Counted from the first letter of the stretch, positions 28,941 to 40,479 are shown. The stretch is DNA of 64,000 bases from Ophioderma brevispina (GCA_023653785.1 JAMKCH010072585.1:1-64000), one strand, 5' to 3'. The notes: a model not told the origin generated them from the letters alone. Translations and numbers: made by a program.

Positions 28941-30201
28941 TATATTGTATAATAACCAAAAAATAGGCAAAAAGGCACATAGGTTTTATGCAATATTCGA
29001 ATGTCTTTGCCATGCTTGCTTTTTTTTATTTTTTGATATGTTGTTCGGAGGGTTTGTACAACAAGTTACAGCAGAAAACATTCGTAGCAATTTTGGTCCA
29101 GGTCATACCGTAGATGAGTGGACTAATGCCATTATGTCCCTTAACTGGAGTGCCTCTTAAAGCGGGCAGTGGCAATTTTCACAAAATATGAAATTCTTGA
29201 ATTGATCTCAAATGATATGTCTAGGGCCAAGGAAGAACAGAGATATATGAACATAAAAATAAATACCTTAAAACAGATAGGGACATTGATATGAGGATAA
29301 AGACAGCCAGGTAATTGTAGCCACACTTTTAAGATTGTCCATAAATTTACTCAACAATGTGTATATTACAGAATATTTTTGATCGTACTCACTGATATTA
29401 AACACAAGTTATAGAACGGTCAAACAGGGGCATAGGTGAGAAAAAATGCATACGGCGTGCGGGTTCTTGTGTTAAACGCCATTTCGTCGTCTGCGAAATT
29501 TAACTCGCCGGCGACGTTAAAATTATAAAAATCGTTTGTTTACCCATAGGAAGCTGAATTGGTCTTATCATTTCGGGTGAGGGCTTTTGTAATAAAAGCC
29601 TTACAACATGCAAAAATATCGATTTTGAAAAATCTTGAGGCGAATATTTCAAATTTGCAGTGTCTTTTACACTCTTTTGAGGAATTCTTTGAAGCAGGCA
29701 TTCAAAACTTTAACATTTCCAGTCAATACGATGACCCTTGGTTTGACCAGTCTATTTGTAGCTGCAAGAGTGGGCTTATGTTCCTCGAGCACTTTATCCA
29801 GCTTCTACCAGATTCACCAATTGGCCAGGGGATCAAAGGCAAAAAATTGTTCATTTGATTACATACTTCGCAGAAGTAAACCAATTTTACACATAAATAA
29901 TAATAAATATTATAATTACCCTTTATTTTGGGGGGGTTGACAATGTAAAGGTTGCAACAGTTTCATGAAAAATGAAATAAAATGCCTCTCAATTTTTTTT
30001 CTGAAGATTAGTGATCAAGGAAACATACAAGCTGCATTGACTCAAGCAAATAGGGGGGGGGCGTTATTGATAAGTAAATCCCACCTGGTATTCAGAGGAC
30101 AAAGCACTTCAGATTCCCCTTTGTTTATTTGGAACTGCAGAGCCATTGTTACTGTCCATGCAGCTGAAAAGATGTCAGGCGTTATAGACTCGTTATCCCC
30201 G
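28941..30201. other. No gene firmly recognised
   Basis: Two overlapping plus-strand frames at 29559-29940 have no recognisable domain. One possible acceptor (TTTGCAG) lies near 29660, but no partner exon was found. A-rich and G-rich runs occur near 29930 and 30050. Confidence 0.35.
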
Positions 30202-30209
30202 CCCAGTTT

Positions 30210-30359
30210 AAGGTAGACGTTTCACATAGAAGCCCCATACGCAAATGAGGTATTTCCATTGATTCCGTCATGCTCTGTATGATGTTGTTAAGTAGCGCAG
30301 GACGGAATCAATGGCAATATCTCATTTGTATACTTGGGACTCCTATATGAAATGTACTA
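30210..30359. mobile_element. 150-bp palindromic MITE with 8-bp target duplication
   Basis: CCCAGTTT occurs at 30202-30209 and 30360-30367. The two halves pair, with CATTGATTCCGTC against GACGGAATCAATG and CAAATGAGGTATT against AATATCTCATTTG. A partial relative (TTCCGTC...GACGGAATCAATTG) sits near 37707-37757. Confidence 0.75.
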
Positions 30360-30386
30360 CCCAGTTTGGATTGAGCTGGCCTCGTT

Positions 30387-30786
30387 CGCGATTAAAATAA
30401 AATTTGAGGTTCTACTGTGAGTTCAATAATTTTGACTGTATATTTCATCATTTATTGAAAAAAGAAACTAATGTGAACAAAACTCATGGTGGATATGTTG
30501 CTTGGTAAGCTGTGACCTAACATCTTTGTGCAGAACCAATTAGATCCAGAACTTATTGCTGGACCTCATTTCTATTCAATTTACCACCATGTATTTAGAA
30601 AAATACAAAGAGGGGGTCTAGCGACCTATTCTATAACAACACGGTAAATTGAATAGAAACGGGGTTACGCGATAACTTTCAGTCATGATTTTTTGTTCAT
30701 CTTGTTTTCCTTTTCGGAAAAATGATGAAATATACGGTCAAAGTTAATGGAACGCACAGTAGAAGCCTAAGGTTTATTTATTCGTG
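30387..30786. mobile_element. Inverted-repeat element with an inner 91-bp palindrome
   Basis: About 65-base imperfect inverted ends: the left contains TTCTACTGTGAGTTC and ATATTTCATCAT, the right contains ATGATGAAATATACGG and CACAGTAGAAGC. Within it, 30569-30659 forms a separate hairpin, TTTCTATTCAATTTACC against GGTAAATTGAATAGAAA. Non-coding. Confidence 0.65.
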
Positions 30787-30789
30787 AAA

Positions 30790-31765
30790 GAGGACAAGTA
30801 TCTTGTGCTTTGCGTCATGAAAAAAATAGCTCAATCTTAATCGGGTGATGAGCACCTGAAATCTGTTTCAACTGTGTGGGTAATGACAATGGCCCTATAC
30901 TTCCAGATAAAAGTGCTTTATCCTTTGCATACCGAGCGGATTTACTGGATATCAACAGTGCTATTATTTGCTCGAGTCAATGCTGCATCTACTGGTCACT
31001 GATATTAGGAAAAGAAATTGTGATGACATTTTATTCATTTTCAATCAAATGTGCAACTTTTGCACTTGACATACCGCATAGTATTGAAAGGTATAATTAG
31101 ACAATAATAACTGCGCAGAAATCAGTTACTTCGCCGATATGCGTAACCAATGTCCTTATGCAAGCATATTTCTCTCTTTGATCCCATATGGGTAAATGTA
31201 TTACTGCGTCAAAGTCAGATAAGCAAGAGATTTCATAATTATATAGCACCAGATTCTTCGGCGCCCTTCCGTTATTAGGTTTGAAAGTCGTGGATACTCC
31301 AACTGCTATATCACATCAATGTGTTGGAAATTATTATTTTATTCTAAAACAGGGGTCAGACTTTGCGGTGCATTATTAATAATTGCGAATCAGTAAATTG
31401 AATTAAAACAGCATCATTTTTTTATTAGTTCAAAATCTACAAAATCTAAAGGAGGTGGCCTAACCATCTCACCACAGCAGACCCATATACACTATAGTTA
31501 CTATGCTATAAATAATACAAAACAAAAAGGATTAATTATTACCCGAACTCGGGCCCGAGCTACCTGACAGAAAACAAAACTGAACAATATTCTACAATGT
31601 TCTACAAACGACAGAACCTGGGAGTACCGCCCAACACTGCACAATACTAAAAATATTGGACAGCCGGTCATGCAACTCCATCAAGCGAATGGTGCCATTT
31701 TATTAGTTTTGAAGCCGTTTTAAACCTATTTTTGTTACGTCAGCTTCTTCTTGCATAATCATAAT
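30790..31765. other. No gene recognised
   Basis: AT-rich sequence. The short plus-strand frame at 30876-31100 has no domain or splice support. GGGCCCGAGCT and neighbouring sequence near 31550 form a small palindrome. Confidence 0.35.
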
Positions 31766-31905
31766 AATATTGGATGGCTTTTTCGGTTGATAAGCAGAAA
31801 ATATCACCTTCGCCAAGAAAATATCAGGCTCGTCTTCGACTCGCCCGATATTTGATCTAGGCTCGGGCGATATTTTCTTTTATCAACCTCACGCCATTCA
31901 ATATT
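31766..31905. mobile_element. Hairpin element, family H, copy 1
   Basis: Ends AATATTGGATGGC and GCCATTCAATATT are inverted copies. The arms carry AAAATATC...GATATTTT and the centre reads CTCGTCTTCGACTCG. A second copy at 50541-50679 shares both ends and centre, and a variant lies at 43652-43807. Confidence 0.75.
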
Positions 31906-32136
31906 ATATAAATACCAAATCCTAGTTTGTTTTTAGCCTAATTTGTATTGTTTTTTTATTTTTGTTTTCTGTTTGTTTTTGTTTTAGGTCACTGCTTCAC
32001 TATATGACTACCAAAATTGAAAACTAGGTATCAAGAGGATTCGTAAGTGTAGTACTTTACATCCACAATTTTATTGTGGCTAAGACACTTTCTTACGAAA
32101 GAAATACGTAACAATGCCCATTTTGATGGGATGTTA

Positions 32137-32311
32137 GGGACGCACCATTAGATATCAAAGGCATGGGAGTTTGGATTAGGCAACAGTTTTGTGGGCATTT
32201 TTTTTCTTTTCAAGTTTTAAGTAGGCTGCTATTTTTAACGCTGTCTCACTATAAGTGGGCGAAGTTTTTTAAACTTCCATGCCCTGTATTTGATATCTAA
32301 TGGCGTGTCCG
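32137..32311. mobile_element. 175-bp MITE with TTA duplication (PIF/Harbinger-like)
   Basis: TTA at 32134-32136 and 32312-32314. The left end GGGACGCACCATTAGATATC mirrors the right end GATATCTAATGGCGTGTCCG, and pairing continues through GGCATGGGAGTTT/AAACTTCCATGCC. The three-base TTA target with GG-starting ends is typical of PIF/Harbinger non-autonomous elements. First of a cluster. Confidence 0.72.
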
Positions 32312-32315
32312 TTAA

Positions 32316-32664
32316 AGGTGCAACGAGAGATTTGGAGGCACCCAAATATTGTGTCATAATAGTAATTTCATATGGATTAGACCCTCAATAGATTTCTTAC
32401 CTTGTATTTTGTTACAGAAATGTTTTAAAAGAGAGAGAAAAGGCGATGTTGATTTGCTTATATTTCAGTACAAAACATAGGCTGAATTTCGTATTTGCTC
32501 CTATACGACATTAGAAATTTCACAATTTTTGTACCAAAGAAACTTTTCTCAGCTTAATCCTTTCAGATGGGGATATTTTTGATGAAAAGCTTTACATCAG
32601 GGCAAACAATCAGTACTTTTGATTTTTTCGGGACACCTGATATGTGAAATCTCTCGTTGGACCT
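32316..32664. mobile_element. TTAA-flanked MITE, family K3
   Basis: TTAA at 32312-32315 and 32665-32668. The termini AGGTGCAACGAGAGATTT and the inverse of AAATCTCTCGTTGGACCT match at 17 of 18 positions. It shares its left TTAA with the TTA of the preceding element and its right TTAA with the following one. Confidence 0.82.
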
Positions 32665-32668
32665 TTAA

Positions 32669-33346
32669 AGACTGACTCAGATTTCCCAGGATGCGCCATC
32701 AATTTTCCAAATTGGAACTGGCCTCTACGGATGCGCCCTCGATTTTCTAACGAATTGTGTTTTTTGCATATACTTTAAAGGTCCCGGGAAATGCAAATAT
32801 AATTGATGTGGTTTGTGTCAAGTCTACAAGGAGGGGCGAGAAAGCATTCAATATTTGGGTTGGTGATGACATCATTAGTGACTATTGATTTTTCAGAGAG
32901 TAATAGAAAATTCCAGGTGACTGGTGTGAATCTATTCATGGCACTTACTGTGCACTAATGATGTCACTGGTAGTGTATTCTTTTTTGTGGCCCTGTTTAT
33001 TGGAATGGAATGCCCCGTAAAGATTCGGACTAGGTTTATCATCTCATTTCCTGGGACCTTTAAGCTTGTCCACATACTAATCAGTGTGTGAAAAAGTAAG
33101 CACAAATTGACGTCCTTCATATAGAAAATCACAACTTGGCTAATTCCCGACCCGGAATTGGTTGTTTCACACAATATCTTATTGTAATTTTATAGGCCTA
33201 CTATACACCTAATTGTTTACTACATCAAAACGAAAAATCTGATTCATCTTAACTTTGGAATTTAGTATTTTAGGTGACTATCTTAAATTACTGTTGACTA
33301 TTTTTTAATTAATTATGTATTATATTTCGAAATCTCCGAGTCTATC
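32669..33346. mobile_element. TTAA-flanked MITE, family K1, carrying a nested MITE
   Basis: TTAA at 32665-32668 and 33347-33350. The ends AGACTGACTCAGATTT and AAATCTCCGAGTCTATC are inverted. The interior blocks TTGTGTTTTTTGCATA and CATCAAAACGAAAAATC match the copy at 13451-13788. A separate element at 32779-33059 splits it. Confidence 0.78.
32779..33059. mobile_element. 281-bp TTAA MITE nested inside the K1 copy
   Basis: TTAA at 32775-32778 and 33060-33063. The termini AGGTCCCGGGAAATG and CATTTCCTGGGACCT are inverted copies with one mismatch. It interrupts the host K1 element just after TTTTTTGCATATAC. Non-coding. Confidence 0.82.
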
Positions 33347-33350
33347 TTAA

Positions 33351-33599
33351 ACATAGATACTATTTTTATTACCTATAAAGGGGGGGGGGGGGGAAACGCA
33401 TAGTTATGGTCTCCAGTGTGAGCCCCGGTGTGAGCTTATATTACCCATGGGCTCCGCAGAATTTTCCTATTTTATTAAAACGACAAGTATAGATTCAAGT
33501 GGACACATTAGATTGATCATTTGGAACAGGTGGGCACCTGTAATTAAATTATTGCCGATAAATACACACAACATACCTATGGAAAACACAATGGAACTA
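33351..33599. other. G homopolymer and flank
   Basis: An uninterrupted run of 13-15 G lies near 33380. The rest leads into the satellite array without recognisable genes. Confidence 0.5.
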
Positions 33600-34645
33600 G
33601 TATGCCTCCATTTTGGGGTATAATTCTGCGGAACACCCAGGCATATAAAACTCATGGTCAGCGGATGATCAACGCATGGTTTGCCATGTGCCGTGCCTGT
33701 GGACACCCTGCAGTGGTCATGACCTGACCAAGACTATGCCAAAACAAATTTAATACCCATAGTACATTGTTCAGCAGATGGGGTATTAATTCCTGTGTAC
33801 TAAACCATGGTCAAGTAATGATCAATGAATGGTTGTCATGTGCTGTTCATGTGACACTCATGCATTTTGGTCATGATCTGACCATGGCTATTCCAAACAA
33901 AATTCATACCCATAGTAATGTCTTATATGGATATGAATTACTGTGTAATAACCATGGTCAAGTCATGATCAATGCATGGTTGTCATGTGTTGTTTAGGTG
34001 ACACTCATGCATTGGTCATGATCTGATCATGGCTATTCCAATACAAATTGCAATACCAATAGTCAATGTTCTCTATATGGATATTGAATCCTGTGTAAAC
34101 CATTGTAAAGTCATGATCAAGGCATGGTTGTCATGTGTATGTTCATGTGACACCCAGCATTTGATCATGATCAGACCATGACTATTCCAAACCAATTCAA
34201 TACCATAGTAAAGTGTACTTGGGTATTAATTCCTGTGTAATAACCATGGTCAGGTTATGATCTATGTATGGTTGTCATGTGCTGTTCATGTGACACTCAG
34301 CATTGCGGCATGATGAGGACCATGGCTATCCAAACAAATTCAATACCCATAGTAAATGTCTCTTATATGGGATATTGGAATTAATCTGTAATAAATGGTC
34401 AAGTCATGATCAATGCATGGTGTCATGTGTTGTTCAGTGACACGCATGCACTGGCCATAGTCTAACCATGGCTATCCAAACAAACTTAATACCCATAGTA
34501 AATGTCTCTCATATGGGGTAGTGAATCCGGTGTAATAACCACTTGTCAAGTCATATCAATGCAAGGGTGTCGTGTGACACCCATGCATTGATCATGATCT
34601 GACCATGGGCTATTCTTAATGAATTTAATACTCCCATATTGTGGG
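33600..34645. repeat. ~148-bp satellite, about seven units
   Basis: The landmark AATACCCATAGTA and its variants recur near 33751, 33905, 34050, 34198, 34341, 34489 and 34625, a spacing of about 134-154 bases. Each unit contains CCATGGTCAAGTCATGATCAA, GCATGGTTGTCATGTG and TGGTCATGATCTGACCATGG, so short palindromes recur along the array. Units differ by many small indels. No open frame is conserved. Confidence 0.85.
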
Positions 34646-35274
34646 AATTACAGTTAATCCAGCATAATGGGTGTATGGAATTCATCGAAAAACAATCAAA
34701 ATAACAGTAAAATATCATCTTACTTATTTAAGGATGGATTATTCAGTGAAAATTAAAATCAGAAGAAAACAAGACCGTTTGGAAATCAGATAAAACAAGT
34801 TCGAAAGAAAAAAATGCGATTAATGTCATTCATTGCCACAACTAACAAAAAAACACCATCTAAATGGATTGAAATGTTCCCGTCGTTTCATACACCTTTC
34901 TTGATTCTTTAGTTCGCCACTCGTGCCACTTTGCTGCCACGCAGGGCGAACAACCATACAAGATGAACGTGTAACGCCACCAACTGTACAAAGAGGAACC
35001 TTGTGAAGAGCGACAACCATCCACAGAATATGAGGTGTATATCAGCCGTTAGTATGTATATTGGAATTGGTCTACTTTGAAAATCCAAAATGTTGCCGTC
35101 AGAATGACAGTAAGTGTGCGTATTGTGGGGTAGGTACTTGCTCTTTTGCATTGTGAGAAAAATTGGACTTCTGTCAAAGGTTTTGGATAGAAGGAGTCTG
35201 GTTGTTAGAGACTATTAAATGGAATATGTATGTGTTGATGTCTTCTCCAGGGCCGAAAACCGAAAGCTTTGTTT
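34646..35274. other. No gene recognised
   Basis: Short frames on both strands lack recognisable domains. The sequence leads directly into dispersed repeat R1. Confidence 0.35.
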
Positions 35275-35625
35275 TGTTTTTTGTGAAACGAAAAAGGTGG
35301 AATGGAATTGACGATTATGAGGCAAGTGGTTTCAAGAAATTTAGTGTTGTGTTCGTTCTCCGAACGGGCCATGTGCGATCGTCCATGTCGTAAATAGGGT
35401 TATACTTATAGTCAAGTGTGAGGTGTACGTTATTTGTGGAAATAAAAGGCTGTATTAATTTTTCACTCATGGTTGAAATATCATTAGAGATAGGTAATGG
35501 TTTTATTCTGTATAGGCTATAGGAAAAAAAAATTAGTCATGATGTAGTGGTTGAGTAATTTGGTTCGCTTTATTCTCCGTAAATATTATCTTCTCTGGCT
35601 AATAGTGGTCGTGCAATCTGTTTCT
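35275..35625. repeat. Dispersed repeat R1, copy 2
   Basis: Aligns with 12930-13340. The shared order is TTTTGTGAAACGAAAAAGGTGG, GTTTCAAGAAATT, GGCCATG, TATAGGCTATAGGAAAAAA, then AATAGTGGTCGTG. The two copies have diverged by substitutions and indels. Confidence 0.75.
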
Positions 35626-35669
35626 TCCAAAGCTTGGAGCAATGGAGACAGATACAAATTTGTATGACA

Positions 35670-35750
35670 GATTCCTCAGTGGCGCAGTGGCTTAAGGCGC
35701 TATGCAGTGTATATTTTTCCCCCCGTTGGTCCAGGGTTCGAAATCGGTCA
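35670..35750 (+). repeat. tRNA-like (SINE) segment after R1, copy 2
   Basis: The A box TGGCGCAGTGG is at 35680-35690 and the B box GGTTCGAAATC at 35735-35745, spaced as in polymerase III internal promoters and followed by a T run at 35764-35771. The cloverleaf stems do not pair fully, so a tRNA-derived SINE head is more likely than a working tRNA gene. Confidence 0.6.
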
Positions 35751-35869
35751 TAAAGCAGTTGGGTTTTTTTTATTGTATTTAGTTTTGTTCTTGTTTGAGC
35801 TGTTTGTTACTAGAAAAGATGGGACGTTGTTTTGCGTTTTTCCCCGAACTTTTTTTCTTCTTTTTTAAC

Positions 35870-37440
35870 AACCTCACAGCGTTAAAGTGAATCACGAAGT
35901 TGGGAATCAGGAAATGAAACAAATTACATGAAACAAAAAGAAAAATAAATTTACACCATAAATACAATACAACAATAAAAATTCAAAAGAATTGATACTG
36001 GTGAAAAAAAGAAAAACGCTAAAAAACAAACAAAAAAGAAAAAGACAAATAACAAATAAGAATTGAAAAGAAAAAAACAATATTAAATTAAAATTAATTA
36101 AAACAATACATAAAAGTAATATAAGCAATGAATTCAAATAAAAAATTAATAACAAAGTTATAAACAAAAATATTTTTAATTTTTTTCAAAATAAACAAAA
36201 ACAATGAAAATTAAATGAAAAATACATCAATAAGCAATGTACGTAAAATGAAAATGAACTAATAAAAATAAAAACTTTAAAATAATAAAAACTAAAGGAC
36301 AAATTGATAAATAATTTCTTATTTCCCAGATCATCGACATTATAATGAGTACAATACCAAAGGAAGTGAGAAAAATAAATACAATTTATATAGCGGAGGT
36401 GACAACCAAAAGGCCAAGTTGGCCAGCAGACGATTGCACCTCCGTTCATAAAAGTAATATAAATAATACAAAAATAAAAAACTACAAAAAAAGTTGACAA
36501 CAAACACGTTAGGTTAGCTTATTATGAACCAGTTAATGATCAAACCAAACCACTGAAAAACAAATTAAAGTAGATCTAGGTATAAGATATCAGCCATGTG
36601 ATCTTGCTGCTTTTTAACACGCCTACATGTTTTTAGAAACACTTAATATTCGGTTTTGAAAATTCATTCCAGTAATGTGTGGGACCAATGTTCCTTATCC
36701 TCTTGATGAATCAAATGGTTTTACAATGTCTTAACGTAAAAAAATCACTGTTGGTACGAGTGTTTGCTAAAAGACATTTGGAATAGTTGTGTGAAACCAA
36801 CAAAATGTACATTACACACCCCAAAGATCGAGTTTGTAAACATAAACTAATAAGCAAAAAAAAATTATTTAACATGTAGTGGAAGCATATGAAAAATAAC
36901 CAAAAATACAGTTGTGATTTAAAATACGAAACGCAAGGGGCGAAACGCAAGGGGTTTGTTGAGGTAAAGATGTGGCGTGGTATTATTAAAATACTAATTA
37001 AAATAAAACAGTAATAATAAAATAAAACAATGAAACTTGGCATAAATAAGAACGACGTTAGAGTAAGTCATTTAAAAGTTTAAAAAACAATTTAGAAATA
37101 ATAAAATATGAATACGAACAAAAATTGAAACATAAAATTAAGGCATTAAAATGGGCAACAAAAATATGAAAAAATATTAAACTAAAAGTCATACAAATAA
37201 TTAAAGAAATATGTTAAAATCCTGAATATTAAAAATGAAAAAAAACAAAAAGACAAATACATTTTAAAAAAAAGACCAAAGAAAAATGGTTTTAAACAAT
37301 TATACAAGATAAAAAAACAATAGAACTGTGACATAATAGTGACCCAAAATAAAAGAAGCGTTTAAACAAAATTAAAACATATAAAAAAGTCCGAGAAATG
37401 TTTTAAAAAACAAAAATATACAGTTTTTTATAAAAATAAT
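35870..37440. repeat. 1.5-kb strand-asymmetric A-rich block
   Basis: The plus strand is dominated by A with interspersed AAAT, AAAC and AAAG words. T is common only in short stretches and G is rare. The minus strand therefore shows false Phe/Leu/Ile/Tyr-rich frames at 35907-36167 and 36186-36503. It resembles a decayed A-rich simple repeat and ends abruptly at a G-rich block. Confidence 0.7.
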
Positions 37441-37499
37441 TTAAAAAATATATGTTTGTTTCATTTTTTTTTCAGTTTTCAATTTGGTGTTAATGAGAA

Positions 37500-38100
37500 C
37501 CTGAATTGGGTTGGGGGAGGGTGGTTGGGGGAAGGGGTGATTGGAAAAAACCCTTGGAATAGGTGGAAACCCTGGCTCGTTGTGGAAGGAGAACCCCGGG
37601 GGTAGTTGGGAAAGGGAACTCTGGGAGGATGAGAAGGAAACCTGGGAGAGGTTCATGGGTATGCAAATGATTTCGTACATGCCTTTAGGTAATTGTCATT
37701 TATATTCCGTCAAGAGCTTCTGCCCAATATCATATACCGCATGACGGAATCAATTGTAATACAAAAAAAAACATTGGTAGGTGGGGGATGGGTATAGGTG
37801 TGACGGTAATGTAGAAATGTGCCCTGGTTGTAGTTGAAAGGAGGAGGAACCTGGGTTAGTGGGGAAAGGGCCACTCTTGGTAGATGATGAAGGGCGATCG
37901 GGTAGTGGGAGGACACTCAGTGACAGTCGGGAAGGGCTCCCAGTCAGTTGTTGAAAGGGGTCTTGGATAGTCGAATTGAAGAAAAGACCTTGGGACTTTA
38001 AGGCAGCTAGTAAAGGGGGGCCCTGGTATAGTTGCAAAGGGTCCTGTGGTCGGTAGTCAGGCAGGGACCCTAAGTAGGTGACAAAGGTTACAAACGCTAA
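37500..38100. repeat. Degenerate G-rich minisatellite
   Basis: Loosely repeating units of roughly 25-30 bases, of the type CTGGGTAGTTGGGAAAGGG, with many GGG and GGGG runs on the plus strand. The region 37665-37760 is a non-matching insert containing TTCCGTC...GACGGAATCAATTG, related to the palindrome at 30210. The runs could support G-quadruplexes. Frames on either strand are by-products. Confidence 0.65.
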
Positions 38101-38834
38101 GGGTACGTCTGATACGGTTCCGCACGGAACCTAACACCCAACCCGGTTTACCCCTCCGCGCCGCAAACGCGAAGCCGAGAACCGCGAAATTCTAGTTGTT
38201 GTATTATGCTGGCATAAAATGAACGATTGTGATCTGAAACAGATTTATAATACGCGTGGAGGGTTTTCAAAAATTGTCGGAATGTCAGGAGAGGTTCAAG
38301 GTCCAAACCATTTGTAGGTCCATTAGGCTGCGGGCACGTCGAAGGTGCATCTGCACCTCTTCCGCCAGGACGCACCTTACAAGTTACGCACTTGTATACC
38401 TGGAACCTTTATTTAAAATATTCCCCAAAATGGTTCTCAAAGGATAAAAAAAAATTATTAAGTGCTCTGACGGAAACTGTTTTGCTTCTATTAACGAAAA
38501 TATTTTTTAGAATTGCATACCTTTTCTGTAAATAACCCAATATGAACCTACAAAAGTTTCAGGCTTTATGGACATAAGTCTGAGAGTCAGTAGAATGATA
38601 TTATGAAAGACCCTAAATGTGCTTTTTGAACCAAATGGTTCACATTAGAGCTATTTAGGTGAGGGTTACAGTTTAAAGGATAAAACAGGTTCTTAGCCAG
38701 TCCTTTATTTATCTGATGAAAACGAACAAAAATCGAAATGAAGACCTTTGTTTTACTTAATGTTAATGTGTTTATTCCATACCTACCAAACGCATCCTGG
38801 CCCATTCACAACCATTATACAAAACCTATATTAC
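38101..38834. other. No exon recognised; shares a ~30-base motif with 54120
   Basis: The reverse complement of 38165-38200 (CTAGAATTTCGCGGTTCTCGG and following) matches 54122-54150, marking the end of a dispersed element. Further exons of the minus-strand thioredoxin-like gene could lie here or beyond, but I found none with matching phase. Confidence 0.4.
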
Positions 38835-38901
38835 CTTGAATCTATCATTTGCACAAAATAATTGGTCGGGAGAGTTCAAGTCACAAATTTTCAATACAAA
38901 C
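38835..38901 (-). CDS. Possible exon 7 of the thioredoxin-like gene
   Basis: Acceptor AATCTCAG and donor AAG|GTAATA bound 67 nt that accept the phase-2 junction from exon 6 and read FVLKICDLNSPDQLFCANDR. The pyrimidine tract is weak and the sequence is too short to prove homology, so this is tentative. Confidence 0.35.
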
Positions 38902-39643
38902 CTGAGATTCGTGAAATGTTATAGTATAGTTTTTAAGAAAGAAAGCACAAACATTTCTTAAGTAAGTGTTAAATTTCGTTATAAGTTTCATTTTAATACG
39001 CCAAATCATCCTACCTTAACTCTGTTTACGGCTGCTAGAGTAGGTTTTCTTGTCTGTTAATGAAAAAAGATCATGAATTAAATTTAGTAAAATTTAGACA
39101 TAGAATGCATTACTTCATTTATAGTACGGCGAGTCTCGGTAAAGTATGTATTCCTGTTTCTAAAATGAAAAAAAAGTTGCCGTAGGGTTTGAAAAATTCT
39201 CAGACGGAATAATACGAAAGGCATTGTGGGAAAATGGAGTCGCCCGTAGAGTTGCCGTGTTAGCTTTTCCGTGTCTGCGAGTACCGAAGTACCCGACAAA
39301 AACGTTCAATTTTCTCGCTAGGTTCTATAGGTTCAGACCCAATTACGATACATATTTAAAACAAAACATAGTAACGGACCCTCTGATGCCAAAACTTCCA
39401 TAGAACCCCTCCGTTTTCCGGAGATATTTGAGATTTAGTTTCATTTGCACACATTCTCTATGACGGACTTATAACGTTAATCTCTCGCGCAGTACCAATT
39501 TAGATAATATCTTTCGCAGTCTGTGACACAGACTACCCACTTTCCGGACCGCCGTATTCATATAGTTGGTCAAAATCATGTGGTCGGTCCTTAACTTACA
39601 TTGCAACAAGTAGACACAGTTTCCCAATAAGTCTTTGTTTTTT
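38902..39643. other. Downstream end of the thioredoxin-like gene, no repeat recognised
   Basis: AT-rich sequence. The minus-strand frame at 39084-39299 has no recognisable domain and no suitable splice junctions. Confidence 0.35.
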
Positions 39644-39810
39644 CAGGCTCCAAAATAAGAATTGGGGTGGGCAAGGCAATTTTGCCCAATTTTAAAAGGG
39701 CACCAAGGCAATACATGTTAAAGAATAGCAAATTTTTTAGGGCACCAAGGCAAATGGTAGGGGCACCTAAGGCAAATTGCCTTAGGTGCCTTAGGTTATT
39801 TTGGAGCCTG
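39644..39810. mobile_element. 167-bp MITE with CAGG ends (hAT-like)
   Basis: Ends CAGGCTCCAAAATAA and TTATTTTGGAGCCTG are perfect inverted copies. Inside are repeated GGGCACCAAGGCAA blocks and their inverse. Both flanks are T runs, so the target duplication cannot be sized. Confidence 0.7.
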
Positions 39811-40186
39811 TTTTTTGATACTCTGATCTCCTGTTTCCAGTTATTAAATTTAAATTGTTTGAGACATGCTGCTACTAGTGACTTAGACTGTGGTGGAAGG
39901 TACCATTTTTGCTTTTGCGTGAATGTATGTGTAGGGCAAGAAGTCTTAATTTTAGGCGTCGCCACTGGTTTTACACGTAATCCTGAAATCTTGAATTCTA
40001 AATGTTAAACGTGTTGAGGTGGATAGTTGGAGAGCTGAACTATAGAAACTCCCTTGTAAGAGTTGATTTTGAATATTTTGTATGAATAAAGGAGAAACAT
40101 GCTCTAAACGAGATTTAAAATTTAAACAGAGATCATGTCTAAATTATTATTTCTCAAATTGGTTTGCGGTTTCTTTGGGCTGTTGC

Positions 40187-40479
40187 CAGAGGGTGTTTTG
40201 AACCAATCCCACAATGCATTGCAATGTGCCTATACTGTACTGCACTAAACACATGTCAGTACTTAGGGATAAAAAGTGTTTTTAGATGTTTTAAAACCAC
40301 AATACATTTCATGATCATGCAAAAAAAAATCCCTAAGTACTAGCACCTTGTGGCCTAAAATGAGTGTAAAAGTCGGAGTTTTCATGTATTAAGAATAGGA
40401 TTTTTGTGGGATTACATGACCTTATTGAGGTGAATTTCCCAAAACCGGTGCATTGTGGGTTGACTCAGTACACTCTCTG
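40187..40479. mobile_element. hAT-like MITE, family M, copy 1, with 9-bp duplication
   Basis: GGCTGTTGC is at 40178-40186 and 40480-40488. The ends CAGAGGGTGTTTTGAA and the inverse of the right end pair for about 30 bases, through TCCCACAATGCA. The whole 293 bases align in inverse orientation with 62523-62812. It lies downstream of exon 6 of the thioredoxin-like gene. Confidence 0.85.

Noticed and set aside
35670..35750. Functional tRNA gene
   Set aside because: A and B boxes are present but the stems do not pair and a second copy accompanies the same dispersed repeat, so a SINE head is more likely.
35907..36503. Phe/Leu-rich minus-strand frames resembling membrane proteins
   Set aside because: Caused by the A-rich plus strand; composition alone explains the hydrophobic codons.
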